Origin: Streptomyces rubradiris
Lineage (GTDB): Bacteria; Actinomycetota; Actinomycetes; Streptomycetales; Streptomycetaceae
NCBI RefSeq assembly: GCF_016860525.1
Contig: NZ_BNEA01000015.1
Location: 5,480,501 to 5,544,500 of the forward strand
Direction of reading: 5' to 3'
Length of the DNA: 64,000 nt
Within the stretch, counting starts at the first letter, position 1, and each line of letters opens with the position of its first letter. This document shows, piece after piece, positions 1-8,947 of this stretch. Both the position numbers and the translations under genes were made by a program. The notes under the pieces were generated by a model. It was not told the DNA's origin. It saw only the letters and a list, made by a program, of their open reading frames with translations, and made no database searches.

Positions 1-51
1 ACCTACGAGCGGTACTGCATCCACGCCACCGAGGCCACCGCCTGGCGGTGA
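1..51 (+). CDS. 3' end of an unidentified gene (partial)
   Basis: Frame 1 is open from the first base and closes with TGA at 49-51, giving the last 16 residues (ending ATAWR) of a protein that begins outside the window. The tail is too short to assign a family. The gene is convergent with the MFS transporter that ends 34 nt further on. The call rests on continuous reading frame and high third-position GC only. Confidence 0.5.
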   Translation, partial: TYERYCIHATEATAWR

Positions 52-85
52 CCGGCCTCGCCCCGCCCGTTTTGCCCGGCCCGGG

Positions 86-1549
86 TCAGACCCGTTCCGG
101 CGCCGCCTCCGTGGCCGGGCGTATCTCCGGTGTCTCCAGGGCCGCCGCCGTCCGCTCGGCCGTCCGGCGTGCCCAGCGGCCGCTGGTCAGCAGGCCGAGG
201 ACCAGGACGGCGAGGCCGCAGCCGGCGAGGATCCACCAGCCGGGGCGGGCCGCCGCGACGAACGTCCGACGGTACGGCGACGAGCCTGTGCCGGAGGCCA
301 GGACCGCGCCGATCACCGCGACGCCGAGCGTCGAGCCCAGTTGCCGGCTGGTGGAGGCGACGGCGGCGGCGACCCCCGCCTGGGTGCGGGGCATGCCCGA
401 CACCGCCGTGTTGGTGATCGGCGCGTTCACGAAGCCGAAGCCGATCCCGAAGAGGGCGTAGCCGAGCACCAGGGTGGCGTTCTCCGTCTCCGCCTCGAAC
501 GCGGCGAACAGGACACCGCTCGCGGTCATCGCCGCACCCGCCACCAGCAGCGAGAGACGCGGGCCGCGGCTGCCGACCAGGCGGCCGGACAACGGGGCGC
601 ACAGGAACATCGGCACGGCCATCGGCAGCATCCACAGGCCCGCGTGCAGGGCGTCGAGACCGCGCACGTTCTGCAGGTACAGCGTGGACAGGAACAGGAA
701 GCCGCCCAGGGACGCGAACGCGCCGATCGCGATCACGGTGGCGCCGCTGAACGGGGCCGAACGGAAGAAACGCAGGTCGATGAGGGGTTCGGCGCGCCGG
801 GGCTCGTACCAGAGGAGGGCCACGAGGGCGGCCACGGCGATCGCGGCGAAGGGGAGCACGGGCCCGGCGCCGGATTCCGGTGCCTCGATGATCGCGTACG
901 TCAGCGCGCCGAACAGGGCGATCACCAGCAACTGGCCGACCGGGTCGGGGCGGCGGGCCCGGGGCGCGCGGGACTCGGGGACGTAGCGCAGGGTGAGCAG
1001 CAGGGCCGCGAGGCCGACCGGGAGGTTGAGCCAGAAGATGGCGCGCCAGCTCACCGACTGCACCAGCAGCCCGCCGACCAGCGGGCCCGCCGCCATGGCG
1101 ATGCCGACGACCGCGCCCCACACGCCGATCGCGCGGGCGCGTTCGCGGGGGTCGGTGAAGGTGTTGGTGATGATCGACATGGCGACCGGGTTGAGCATCG
1201 AGCCGCCCACCGCCTGGACCATGCGGAACACGACGAGCAGCTCCAGGTCCGGGGCGAGGGAGCAGAGCACCGACCCCGCGGTGAACAGGGCCAGGCCCGT
1301 CATGAACACGCGCTTGCGGCCGATCCGGTCGGCGGTGGAGCCGGCGAGCATGAGCAGCGAGGCCAGTACGAGCGTGTAGGCGTCGATGGTCCACTGCAGA
1401 CCGGAGGTGGTGGCGCCCAGATCGCGCTGCATCGCGGGCAGTGCCACGTTCAGCGCGGTGGTGTCCAGGCTCACGATCAGCAGGCTCGTACAGCAGATCG
1501 CGAGCACGAGCATGCGGCGGTGACGGCTCAACTCGGGCATGCGTGCCAT
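86..1549 (-). CDS. MFS transporter, DHA2 (EmrB/QacA-type) family
   Basis: Probable proton-driven drug or metabolite exporter of 487 aa, the usual size for 14-helix DHA2 proteins. Near the N-terminus, LDTTALNVALPAMQRDL is the family signature in helix 1, and GSTADRIGRKRVF is the MFS motif A loop. A GPLVGG segment matches the antiporter motif C in helix 5. The remainder is a run of hydrophobic helices ending in a charged cytosolic tail. It lies 24 nt downstream of a second MFS gene on the same strand, so the two may be co-transcribed, although the spacer looks like a promoter/operator. No adjacent regulator gives a substrate clue. Confidence 0.9.
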   Translation of the reverse strand: MARMPELSRHRRMLVLAICCTSLLIVSLDTTALNVALPAMQRDLGATTSGLQWTIDAYTLVLASLLMLAGSTADRIGRKRVFMTGLALFTAGSVLCSLAPDLELLVVFRMVQAVGGSMLNPVAMSIITNTFTDPRERARAIGVWGAVVGIAMAAGPLVGGLLVQSVSWRAIFWLNLPVGLAALLLTLRYVPESRAPRARRPDPVGQLLVIALFGALTYAIIEAPESGAGPVLPFAAIAVAALVALLWYEPRRAEPLIDLRFFRSAPFSGATVIAIGAFASLGGFLFLSTLYLQNVRGLDALHAGLWMLPMAVPMFLCAPLSGRLVGSRGPRLSLLVAGAAMTASGVLFAAFEAETENATLVLGYALFGIGFGFVNAPITNTAVSGMPRTQAGVAAAVASTSRQLGSTLGVAVIGAVLASGTGSSPYRRTFVAAARPGWWILAGCGLAVLVLGLLTSGRWARRTAERTAAALETPEIRPATEAAPERV

Positions 1550-1561
1550 CGTACGCCGATT

Positions 1562-1590
1562 TCGATAGTGCGTCTAACTAATGAATTTTG
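1562..1590 (-). promoter_or_regulatory. Candidate TetR-type operator/promoter before the first MFS gene
   Basis: This short stretch is far more AT-rich than its surroundings. It contains GTCTAACTAA (1572-1581), which matches one half of the common TetR-family palindrome TTAGTTAGAC/GTCTAACTAA. A second, weaker arm (ACTATC on the minus strand) sits on the other side. It overlaps the stop codon of the upstream MFS gene. The operator role is inferred; no TetR gene is adjacent. Confidence 0.3.
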
Positions 1591-3013
1591 CACGGTCTTT
1601 GCCGGGCAGCCGGAGGCCGAGCCCCATCAGCCCCAGCAGCCCGGCCGCCTGCACCGCCAGCACCACCGCCAGCGCCCCTCGCATCCCGGCCCCCGGGACC
1701 AGCGACAGGAACAGCGAGCCGAGCGACGCCACCCCGACCGCCAGGCACGACTGCTGGAGCGTGGCCGCGAGCCCGCTGCCCGTCCCGGCCAGCCGGTCCG
1801 GGATCGCCGCCAGCAGGAACCGGAAGTACAGCGGCAGCTGCAGACCCTGGCCGATCCCGCACAGCGCCAGGCCCGGCGCCAGCGCCAGCGGGCTCAGGTG
1901 CGGCCACGGGCCCAGCAGCGCGGTCGCGGCCATCGTCGCCAGGCCCGCGATGTGCGCCACCGCCGCCAGCGCCACCGCCCGCCCGCCGAACCGCGCCACC
2001 GCGCGCGGCGCCAGCATCGACGCGGCGAACTGCGCCACCCCCATCGGCACCAGCGCCAGCCCCGCCCGCAACGCCCCGTACCCGAGGCCCTGTTGCAGGG
2101 TGACCGCCGTCACGAACATCCAGCCCGCGAAGCCCACGAACACCGGCAGCCCCAGCAGCAGCCCCCGGCGCACCTCGGCGGACGCCAGCAGCGACGGCGG
2201 CAGCAGCGGGCTCCCGGCGGTGCGCTCCGCCCGCCGCTCCACCCGGTGGAAGGCCCAGGCGCACAGTGGCGCCGCGCCCAGCAGCAGCACCGACCACAGC
2301 GGCCAGCCCGCCGCCCGGCCCTCGGTCAGCGGCAGCAGCAGCGCGCACAGCGCCGCCGCCAGCAGCGCCGTACCGGCCAGGTCCGCCCGCGCCGGGCGTT
2401 CCGACCGGCTGTCCGGCACCGACCGCAGCGCACAGCCGAGCCCGGCCACCGCCACCGGAACGTTCACCAGGAACACCGCCCGCCAGCCGCTGCCCGCCAG
2501 GTCGGCGGCGACCAGCACCCCGCCCAGCACCTGCCCGAGCACGATGGACACCCCGCCCACCGAGCCGTACAGGGCGACCGCGCGGGCCCGGCGCTCGCCG
2601 GACGTCGTGGCGTGGATGGTGGCCAGCACCTGCGGCAGCAGCAGCGCCGACGCGGCGCCCTGGGCCACCCGCGCGGCCACCAGCCACCACGCGCCCGGCG
2701 CCAGCCCGCAGGCCAGCGAGGTCAGCCCGAAACCGGTCACCCCCCACAGGAACAGCCGCCGCCGGCCGAAGGTGTCCCCGAGCCGGCCGCCCAGCACCAG
2801 CAGCACGGCGTACGCCACCGCGTACCCGGCGACCACCATCTCCAGGGTCGCCGGGGGCGCGTCGAGATCGTGCTCGATCGTCGGCAGCGCCACGTTCACG
2901 ATGAAGAAGTCGATCATCGGCAGGGCGGCGCCGAGCAGCAGGGTGAACAGGCCGAGCGGGGTCAGGGCCGCCCGCGGCGGGGCGGCGGTCGCAGAGGATG
3001 TCGTCGTGGTCAC
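1574..3013 (-). CDS. MFS transporter
   Basis: Membrane exporter of 479 aa. The first helix carries MIDFFIVNVALPTIEHDL, typical of DHA2-like members. It is followed by LGGRLGDTFGRRRLF (motif A) and GQVLGG (motif C). I chose the GTG at 3013 because homology begins about 15 residues after it and the upstream extension reads through the intergenic region facing the divergent regulator. The longer open frame to 3484 runs antisense through that regulator and is rejected. The divergent XRE/MmyB-type regulator 103 bp away is the likely controller of this transporter. Confidence 0.88.
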   Translation of the reverse strand: MTTTTSSATAAPPRAALTPLGLFTLLLGAALPMIDFFIVNVALPTIEHDLDAPPATLEMVVAGYAVAYAVLLVLGGRLGDTFGRRRLFLWGVTGFGLTSLACGLAPGAWWLVAARVAQGAASALLLPQVLATIHATTSGERRARAVALYGSVGGVSIVLGQVLGGVLVAADLAGSGWRAVFLVNVPVAVAGLGCALRSVPDSRSERPARADLAGTALLAAALCALLLPLTEGRAAGWPLWSVLLLGAAPLCAWAFHRVERRAERTAGSPLLPPSLLASAEVRRGLLLGLPVFVGFAGWMFVTAVTLQQGLGYGALRAGLALVPMGVAQFAASMLAPRAVARFGGRAVALAAVAHIAGLATMAATALLGPWPHLSPLALAPGLALCGIGQGLQLPLYFRFLLAAIPDRLAGTGSGLAATLQQSCLAVGVASLGSLFLSLVPGAGMRGALAVVLAVQAAGLLGLMGLGLRLPGKDRAKFIS

Positions 3014-3116
3014 GCCCCCGACTCTGGGGCAGCCCGCAGCCGGGTACCAGGCGGCCGTTGTCCAGGTATCAGCACCAACTGGCACGGGGTTACGGCCGGA
3101 CGGCACCCTGGGTGCC

Positions 3117-4010
3117 ATGACCATCGCAGTGCCCGAGCGGAACGCGGGGACAGTGCCCGAGCAGAACACGGAGATACGGCGCAGGGAACTGGCCGCCTTC
3201 CTGCGCAGCCGGCGCGAGCGGATCACCCCCGAGCAGGTGGGCCTGCCCCGCGGCCCCCGCCGCCGCACCCCCGGTCTGCGCCGCGAGGAGGTCGCCCAGC
3301 TCTCCGCGGTCGGCGTCACCTGGTACACGTGGATCGAGCAGGGCCGCGCCGCCCACGTCTCCGCGCAGGTGCTGGACGCCGTCGCCCGCGCCCTGCTGAT
3401 GGACCCCACCGAGCGCGCCCACCTGTTCGCCCTGGCCGGGACCCACGACCCGCGCTCCGGGCCGGAGTACCCGGTCGCCGCCAAGACCGCCCTGAAGGTC
3501 GTCGAACGGCTCGCCCCCTACCCGGCCTCCCTGCAGAACGCCCGCTACGACGTCCTCGCCGCCAACCGCCCCTACGCCCAGCTCTTCGGCGACCCCGCCG
3601 AGCTGCCCCCGGCCGACCGGAACTGCCTGTGGCTGCTGACCACCAGCGCACGCTGGAAGCGGGACTTCCTGGACCGGGACGAGATGCTGCGCGACCTGAT
3701 CGCCAAGTACCGCGCGGGCATGGCCGAGCACGTGGCCGAGCCCGCCTGGAAGCAGCAGCTGAACCGGCTGCTCCAGGTCTCCGGCGAGTTCCGCGAGCTG
3801 TGGGAACGGCACGAGGTCGCGCCGATGTCACCGCACGTCAAGCGGTACCGGCACCCCCGGGTCGGGCTGATCCGGCTGGAGCACCGGAACATGTGGCTGG
3901 CCCCGCAGTCCCCGGCCCACCGGGTGGTCGCCTACCTGCCCGCCGACGAGGAGAGCGAGGAGCGGCTGGAGCGGCTCGCGGAACTGCCCGACGAGCGCCC
4001 TGCCGGGTAA
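3117..4010 (+). CDS. Helix-turn-helix regulator with MmyB-like ligand-binding domain
   Basis: Transcription factor of 297 aa. Residues ~18-90 form an XRE-type HTH (RREEVAQLSAVGVTWYTWIEQ is the core). Residues ~110-285 match the MmyB-like ligand-binding domain, with the typical AANRPYAQLFGD and WKRDFLDRDEMLRDLIAKYR segments. Members usually sense a small molecule, often lipid-like, and control a neighbouring oxidoreductase or transporter. It is divergent from the MFS exporter, consistent with local control. The ATG at 3117 starts just upstream of conserved sequence. The 3' end, including its TAA stop, lies inside the first copy of a 25-nt tandem repeat. Confidence 0.88.
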   Translation: MTIAVPERNAGTVPEQNTEIRRRELAAFLRSRRERITPEQVGLPRGPRRRTPGLRREEVAQLSAVGVTWYTWIEQGRAAHVSAQVLDAVARALLMDPTERAHLFALAGTHDPRSGPEYPVAAKTALKVVERLAPYPASLQNARYDVLAANRPYAQLFGDPAELPPADRNCLWLLTTSARWKRDFLDRDEMLRDLIAKYRAGMAEHVAEPAWKQQLNRLLQVSGEFRELWERHEVAPMSPHVKRYRHPRVGLIRLEHRNMWLAPQSPAHRVVAYLPADEESEERLERLAELPDERPAG

Positions 4011-4067
4011 GGGAAACGAGCGTCCTGCCGGGTGAGGGACACGGGCGTCCTGCCGGGTGAGGGACAA
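3993..4067 (+). repeat. Three 25-nt tandem repeats between regulator and dusB
   Basis: Three near-identical units begin at 3993, 4018 and 4043, each with the core CGTCCTGCCGGGTGAGGGAC. Unit 1 overlaps the last codons and stop (ggTAAggg) of the regulator. Unit 3 ends about 45 nt before the dusB start. The function is unknown; the copies may be tandem duplication or recognition sites. Confidence 0.8.
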
Positions 4068-4113
4068 TGGAGCCTCGCCCCTGTCGCCGTAGATCCGTCC
4101 CGGAGTCCTGACG

Positions 4114-5250
4114 ATGACCCACCCCCCGCTCTCCATCGGACCGCACACCGTGACGCCGCCCGTCGTGCTCGCACCCATGGCGGGGATCACCAACGCGCCC
4201 TTCCGTACCCTGTGCCGGGAGTTCTCGGGCGGCAAGGGACTCTTCGTCAGCGAGATGATCACCACCCGGGCGCTGGTCGAGCGCAACGAGAAGACCATGC
4301 AGCTGATCAGGTTCGACGCGAGCGAGCGGCCGCGCTCGATCCAGCTGTACGGCGTCGACCCCGCGACCGTCGGCAAGGCCGTCCGCATGATCGTGGAGGA
4401 GGACCTCGCCGACCACATCGACCTGAACTTCGGTTGCCCGGTGCCGAAGGTGACGCGCAAGGGCGGCGGCTCCGCGCTGCCGTACAAGCGGAACCTGCTG
4501 CGGGCCATCCTGCGCGAGGCGGTCTCCGGCGCCGGGGACCTGCCGGTGACCATGAAGATGCGCAAGGGCATCGACGACGACCACATCACCTACCTCGACG
4601 CCGGCCGGATCGCCGTCGAGGAGGGGGTGACCGCCATCGCGCTGCACGGCCGTACCACCGCCCAGCACTACGGCGGCACCGCCGACTGGGACGCCATCGC
4701 CCGGCTGAAGGAGCACGTGCCGGAGATCCCGGTGCTCGGCAACGGCGACATCTGGTCGGCCGAGGACGCGCTGCGGATGGTGCGGGAGACCGGCTGCGAC
4801 GGGGTCGTGGTCGGCCGGGGGTGCCTGGGCCGGCCGTGGCTGTTCGCGGACCTGGTGGCCGGGTTCGAGGGGCGTACGGAGGATTTCGTCCGGCCGACGC
4901 TGCGGGAGGTCGCCGACGTGATGGTGCGGCACGCCACGCTGCTCGGGGAGTGGAGTGGTGACGAGTCCAAGGGCGTGGTCGACTTCCGCAAGCACGTCGC
5001 CTGGTACCTGAAGGGGTTCGCGGTCGGCTCCGAGATGCGCAAGCGGCTCGCGGTCACCTCGTCCCTTCAGGAGCTGCGGGCCGGGCTGGACGAGCTGGAC
5101 CTGGACCAGGCGTGGCCGGCCGGGGCGGAGGGGCCGCGGGGCCGGACCTCCGGCAACAACAGGGTGGTGCTGCCGGACGGGTGGCTGAAGGACCCGTACG
5201 ACTGCTCGGGTGTCGGGGAGGAAGCGGAGCTGGACACCTCCGGCGGCTGA
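4114..5250 (+). CDS. dusB: tRNA-dihydrouridine synthase (DusB family)
   Basis: FMN-dependent, NADPH-using reduction of specific uridines in the D-loop of tRNA, in the cytosol. The protein is 378 aa, close to the family norm. The TIM-barrel begins with APMAGITNAPFR (residues ~20-31). The catalytic cysteine lies in LNFGCPVPKV (Cys108). The conserved MKMRKG and ALHGRTTAQHY strands and the C-terminal phosphate-binding VVVGRGCLGRPWLF follow. The ATG at 4114 is well placed just before the barrel. The C-terminal 50 residues (PAGAEGPRGR onward) are the Dus-specific helical domain plus a polar tail. Confidence 0.95.
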   Translation: MTHPPLSIGPHTVTPPVVLAPMAGITNAPFRTLCREFSGGKGLFVSEMITTRALVERNEKTMQLIRFDASERPRSIQLYGVDPATVGKAVRMIVEEDLADHIDLNFGCPVPKVTRKGGGSALPYKRNLLRAILREAVSGAGDLPVTMKMRKGIDDDHITYLDAGRIAVEEGVTAIALHGRTTAQHYGGTADWDAIARLKEHVPEIPVLGNGDIWSAEDALRMVRETGCDGVVVGRGCLGRPWLFADLVAGFEGRTEDFVRPTLREVADVMVRHATLLGEWSGDESKGVVDFRKHVAWYLKGFAVGSEMRKRLAVTSSLQELRAGLDELDLDQAWPAGAEGPRGRTSGNNRVVLPDGWLKDPYDCSGVGEEAELDTSGG

Positions 5251-5289
5251 CCGGCGTCGGGCTGACCGTTGCCCGGGCCGACCGTCCCC

Positions 5290-5385
5290 GGGGCTCCGCC
5301 CCGGACCCCGCCTGGGGCTCCGCCCCGGACCCCGCCTGGGGCTCCGCCCCGGACCCCGCCTGGGGCTCCGCCCCGGACCCCGACC
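5290..5385 (+). repeat. Four 24-nt repeats, each containing a small GC hairpin
   Basis: The unit GGGGCTCCGCCCCGGACCCC occurs at 5290, 5314, 5338 and 5362 with exact 24-nt spacing. Each contains GGGGC-tcc-GCCCC, able to form a 5-bp stem. It sits between the convergent ends of dusB and the debranching enzyme gene, so a bidirectional terminator-like role is plausible. Similar elements are common in Streptomyces intergenic DNA. There is no T-tract. Confidence 0.7.
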
Positions 5386-5399
5386 CCTGCGAGGAGCGG

Positions 5400-7337
5400 T
5401 CAGACGCCCCCCACCGCCGTCAGCAGGGCCAGCGGTGCCGCCGCCGAGCGGGCCTCCAGGCCGCACGCGTGCGGATACGGCACCGGCTCACCGTGCGTGT
5501 CCCGCCCGTACCCGGCCCACACCTCCGGCAGCCGGTACCCGGTCACCGCCGCCGCGTCCAGCAGCGCGTGCGCCACCGTACGGGCCTCGTCGTGCAGTCC
5601 GTAGCGGGCGAGGCCCAGCGCGATCAGGGCGTTGTCGTGCGGCCAGACCGAGCCGCGGTGGTAGGACAGCGGGTGGTAGGCCGGCTGCCCGGAGGCCACC
5701 GTGCGCACGCCCCAGCCGGAGAAGAAGTCCGGCTCCAGCAGCCGCCGGCCCACCACCTCGCCGTACTCCTTGTCCAGCAGCCCGGACCACAGCAGGTGCC
5801 CGGCGTCGGAGGCGAGCGCGTCTATCTGCCGGCCCTGGCCGTCCAGCGCGAGCGCCGGGAACGACCGCTCCCGCATCCAGAAGTCCCGCTGGAACCGGTC
5901 CCGCAGATCGGCCGCCGCCTGCTCCAGCAGCGCCGCGTACGTCTCGTCGCCCCACACCCCGCGCGCCACCGACGCCGTACGGCGCAACGCGTCGTACGCG
6001 TAGCCCTGCGCGCCCGCCGCCATCACCGCGCCGGTGGGCCGGGTGCCGTCGGCGCAGCAGATCGCGCCGGGGGAGTCCTTCCAGTTCTGGTTGGCGAGGC
6101 CGCCCTCGTCGGCGCGGTAGACGAGGTAGCCGCGGGAGGTCAGCCCGCCGTGGTCGAGCATCCAGCCGATGGCGGCCCGGGCGTGCGGCTCCAGCCGGTG
6201 GGCCAGGGCCGTGTCACCGGTCTGCTCGACATACGCGCCGAGCAGCACCAGGAACAGCGGGGTGGCGTCCACCGAGCCGTAGTAGCGGCCGAACGGCACC
6301 TGCCCGAAGTGGGCCAGCTCCCCGTGCCGCACCTCGTGCACGATCTTGCCGGGCTGGGCGACCGGGGCGTCACCGGTGCCGGTCGCCTGGGTGGCGGCCA
6401 GGGCGAGCAGGGTGTGGACGGCCGGCCCGGGGCGGTAGGGCAGGGTGAACAGGGAGGTGATCAGCGCGTCCCGGCCCAGCAGGGTGAGGAACCAGGGCGC
6501 GCCGGCCGCCGGGACGCGCAGGTCCTCGCCGTCCGGTCCGCCGGCCGGCACCTGGAGCGCGGCGAGGTCGGCGAGGCCCCGGACACAGGCCGCGGCCAGC
6601 TCCGGCCAACCGGTGGGGAAGGCCACCCCCTCGGCGAACCGCTCCTCCCGCGCGCGTTGCTGGCGGTGTACGGCGGCCGGGTCGCGGGGCACGCGCAGCG
6701 CGCGCTTCTCGCCGTGCGGGCGGGCGATCACCCGCAGCAGCAGCTCGGTCGTGCCGTGCGGTGCGACGTCGAGGGACCACACCAGGCGGCGGGCGCCGGT
6801 GCCGGTCTCCTCCACGGCGTCCGGGGCGGGGTCGGCGGTGATCGCCGTGCGGGACCGCCAGTCGGCCCGGCGGTAGGCGAACTCGATGCCGTCGGGGAGG
6901 AGTTGGCGGGAGCGTACCGCACCGGTCTTGACGTAGGTGCGGTGGTCGGAGCGGAGTTCGAACTGGTCGGTGAAGTCGGCGTCGACGGTGAGCGCGAGCC
7001 GTACGGTGGTGGGTACCGGGCGGTTGCTGGTGATCTTCAGCGATTCCACGAACGAGCTGTCCCCGACGGCCTGTTCGCGGAAGACGGTGCAGGCCGGCGG
7101 CTCCTGCCGGCCGCCGCGCGGGACCAGTACGCAGCGCGCCTCCTCCCCGTCCGTCACCGGGCTGAGCACCTCGGGCACCGCTCCGTCGACGGTGAGCTGC
7201 CAGCGGCTGAGGTGCCGGGCGTCCCGGACGAACAACCCGTCCGGAAGGCCGCCGCCGCGTACTCCGCCGATGTCGCCGCGGTCGCCCACGGCGGCGAAGG
7301 TGGCGCCGTGCACGAGCAGATGATGCCGGTCCGTCAT
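5400..7337 (-). CDS. Glycogen debranching-type enzyme (amylo-alpha-1,6-glucosidase family)
   Basis: Cytosolic glycan hydrolase of 645 aa. Residues ~1-200 match the N-terminal beta-sandwich of bacterial debranching-like proteins (LPDGLFVRDARHLSRWQL, FRTVRLAL-like strands). Residues ~270-620 form the (alpha/alpha)6 catalytic barrel, with WFLTLLGRDALITSLF, QNWKDSPGA and YHRGSVWPHDNALIALG. The enzyme likely cleaves alpha-glucosidic linkages in oligosaccharides; the exact substrate cannot be read from sequence. It is the second gene of a pair: its ATG overlaps the stop of the upstream hydrolase (ATGA), implying translational coupling, and a ROK regulator is divergent from the pair. Confidence 0.88.
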   Translation of the reverse strand: MTDRHHLLVHGATFAAVGDRGDIGGVRGGGLPDGLFVRDARHLSRWQLTVDGAVPEVLSPVTDGEEARCVLVPRGGRQEPPACTVFREQAVGDSSFVESLKITSNRPVPTTVRLALTVDADFTDQFELRSDHRTYVKTGAVRSRQLLPDGIEFAYRRADWRSRTAITADPAPDAVEETGTGARRLVWSLDVAPHGTTELLLRVIARPHGEKRALRVPRDPAAVHRQQRAREERFAEGVAFPTGWPELAAACVRGLADLAALQVPAGGPDGEDLRVPAAGAPWFLTLLGRDALITSLFTLPYRPGPAVHTLLALAATQATGTGDAPVAQPGKIVHEVRHGELAHFGQVPFGRYYGSVDATPLFLVLLGAYVEQTGDTALAHRLEPHARAAIGWMLDHGGLTSRGYLVYRADEGGLANQNWKDSPGAICCADGTRPTGAVMAAGAQGYAYDALRRTASVARGVWGDETYAALLEQAAADLRDRFQRDFWMRERSFPALALDGQGRQIDALASDAGHLLWSGLLDKEYGEVVGRRLLEPDFFSGWGVRTVASGQPAYHPLSYHRGSVWPHDNALIALGLARYGLHDEARTVAHALLDAAAVTGYRLPEVWAGYGRDTHGEPVPYPHACGLEARSAAAPLALLTAVGGV

Positions 7338-8824
7338 CCCCGGTCCCCTCCTTGGTCACTCCTGTCGAACGTGCCGGTGCCGGGCGCGGACACGCCCCTT
7401 GACGGGCTCTTGTCCGGCCTTTGACGTCCATGTGATGCGGGCTCGCGGTGGTACAGGTCCAGCGCGAGCGCCGCCGTCCAGCTGAAGCCGGTGGCCCCGC
7501 AGGGCTCACCGGTGTACGGGTCGACGTACTCGGCGTAGCCGGTGGCGTCGGCCAGGTGCAGGAACGCCGCGCGCAGGGCGTCGGCCGCGGCCGTCTCGCC
7601 GTGCGCCCGCAGTCCGCGCTCCAGCAGCCAGTTGGTGTTGAACCAGGCCGGGCCACGCCAGTAGCGGTGCGGGTCGAAGGACTCTCCGAGCAGGTCGTAG
7701 CTCGGCGCCAGCCGGGTGCGGTCGCCGAGCGAGAAGTGCGGTCCGCGCAGCGTGTCCACCAGCGCGGCGGCGAGCGCGCGGGGCAGGCCGGGCAGGAGCA
7801 GCGGGACCAGCCCGGAGACCGAGCGTTCGGGCCGCAGGCCGCCGCCGCGCAGGTCCCGGCACAGGAACATCCCGGCGGCCGGCTCCCACAGCCGCTCCAC
7901 CAGGGCCGCCGTCAGCCGCTCGGCGCGCTCCCTGCGGGCGGCACCGGTGGCGCCCAGTTCCTCGGCGATCCGCGCGAGGGCGTGCTCGGAGGCGATCAGC
8001 AGGGCGTTGAACGCCGGGTCCTCCACGGCGAACTCCCCGTCTCCGGCGCCGTGTTCCCCGCCCGGCCCGTCCCGGTATCCACGGTCCCGGTAGTCGGCGG
8101 CCAGCCGCACGTACCGGCCGTAGTCCAGGTCGGTCGGCCGGTCCTCCGCCGCGCCGTGGTCGAGGTCGGCGCGGCGAAAGGAGCGGGCCGGGGCCGGGGT
8201 GACCCGGGCCAGCGGAGCGTCCCAGCAGGGGCTGTTGTCCATGCCCTGCTCCCACGGGTGCACCACGGACACCAGCCCGGCGCCGCCGAGGTCGCGCCGG
8301 TGCAGCAGATACCGGTGCCAGGCGGCGAGCCTCGGGTAGACCCGGGCCAGGAAGCCGCGGGAGCGGGACAGGGCGGGGTCGGCGCGGTGCACCAGCCAGG
8401 CGGCCAGCGCGTGCACCGGTGGCTGCACGATGCCGGAGGTCTGTACGGTGCGCGGGGCGCCCGCGGCGTGCCCGGCGGTGGAGGAGCGCCAGAAGTCGGG
8501 GCTCGGGAAGTAGGCGTCGAGCGGGACGGAGGGGTTGAAGACGATGTGCGGGACGCGCCCGTCGGCCCACTGCGCGGCCAGCAGCGTCTCCAGCTCCGTC
8601 TGGGCCCGGGCCGGGGAGACGTGCCGCAGCCCGATCGCGATGAACGCGGAGTCCCAGGACCACTGGTGCGGGTACAGCTTCCTGGACGGGACCGTGGAGG
8701 CGCCGGTCCAGTTCGCCGCGAGCACCCGGGCGGCCCTGACGTGCGGGGACGGCGGTGCGGTCGGTGGATCGTATGCGATCTCGTACGGGAGGGGACGGGT
8801 ACTGAGCTGGGCGGTGCGATCCAC
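7334..8824 (-). CDS. MGH1-like / GH63-type glycoside hydrolase
   Basis: Predicted (alpha/alpha)6-barrel glycosidase of about 496 aa. Recognisable segments are KLYPHQWSWDSAFIAIGLRH near the N-terminus, WADGRVPHIVFNP, and a C-terminal YWRGPAWFNTNWLLERGL followed by FSWTAALALDLY. These are typical of mannosylglycerate-hydrolase-like and trehalase-like enzymes. The real substrate is unknown. I chose the GTG at 8824, preceded by GGGGAG; an in-frame GTG at 8875 is an alternative. The much longer open frame to 10273 is antisense through the ROK gene and was rejected. It overlaps the debranching gene by 4 nt and is probably controlled by the divergent ROK regulator. Confidence 0.82.
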   Translation of the reverse strand: MDRTAQLSTRPLPYEIAYDPPTAPPSPHVRAARVLAANWTGASTVPSRKLYPHQWSWDSAFIAIGLRHVSPARAQTELETLLAAQWADGRVPHIVFNPSVPLDAYFPSPDFWRSSTAGHAAGAPRTVQTSGIVQPPVHALAAWLVHRADPALSRSRGFLARVYPRLAAWHRYLLHRRDLGGAGLVSVVHPWEQGMDNSPCWDAPLARVTPAPARSFRRADLDHGAAEDRPTDLDYGRYVRLAADYRDRGYRDGPGGEHGAGDGEFAVEDPAFNALLIASEHALARIAEELGATGAARRERAERLTAALVERLWEPAAGMFLCRDLRGGGLRPERSVSGLVPLLLPGLPRALAAALVDTLRGPHFSLGDRTRLAPSYDLLGESFDPHRYWRGPAWFNTNWLLERGLRAHGETAAADALRAAFLHLADATGYAEYVDPYTGEPCGATGFSWTAALALDLYHREPASHGRQRPDKSPSRGVSAPGTGTFDRSDQGGDRG

Positions 8825-8947
8825 TCGGGGCTCCCCGAAGACGTCCGGCCGCACGAGCGGTTCGGCTGCGGCCACCGTAGGGTTACGTCTATTTAACACG
8901 CAAAACTCAATATGTAAGGCAAGCTGGAGAAACACAAGGGGGTGCGC
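8825..8947. promoter_or_regulatory. Divergent promoter region of glycan genes and ROK regulator
   Basis: A 123-bp intergenic segment with an AT-rich core (8880-8930, including TATTTAACACG and CAATATGTAAGG) unlike its GC-rich neighbours. On the minus strand, TTACAT and TAAATA are spaced 16 nt apart and could be -35/-10 boxes for the hydrolase gene. ROK regulators normally bind between such divergent genes. The promoter elements are inferred. Confidence 0.45.

Noticed and set aside
341..4060. Very long plus-strand open frame (1239 codons) across both MFS genes
   Set aside because: It is antisense to two clear MFS transporters, has Arg/Gln/Gly-rich composition without domains, and results from high GC suppressing stops.
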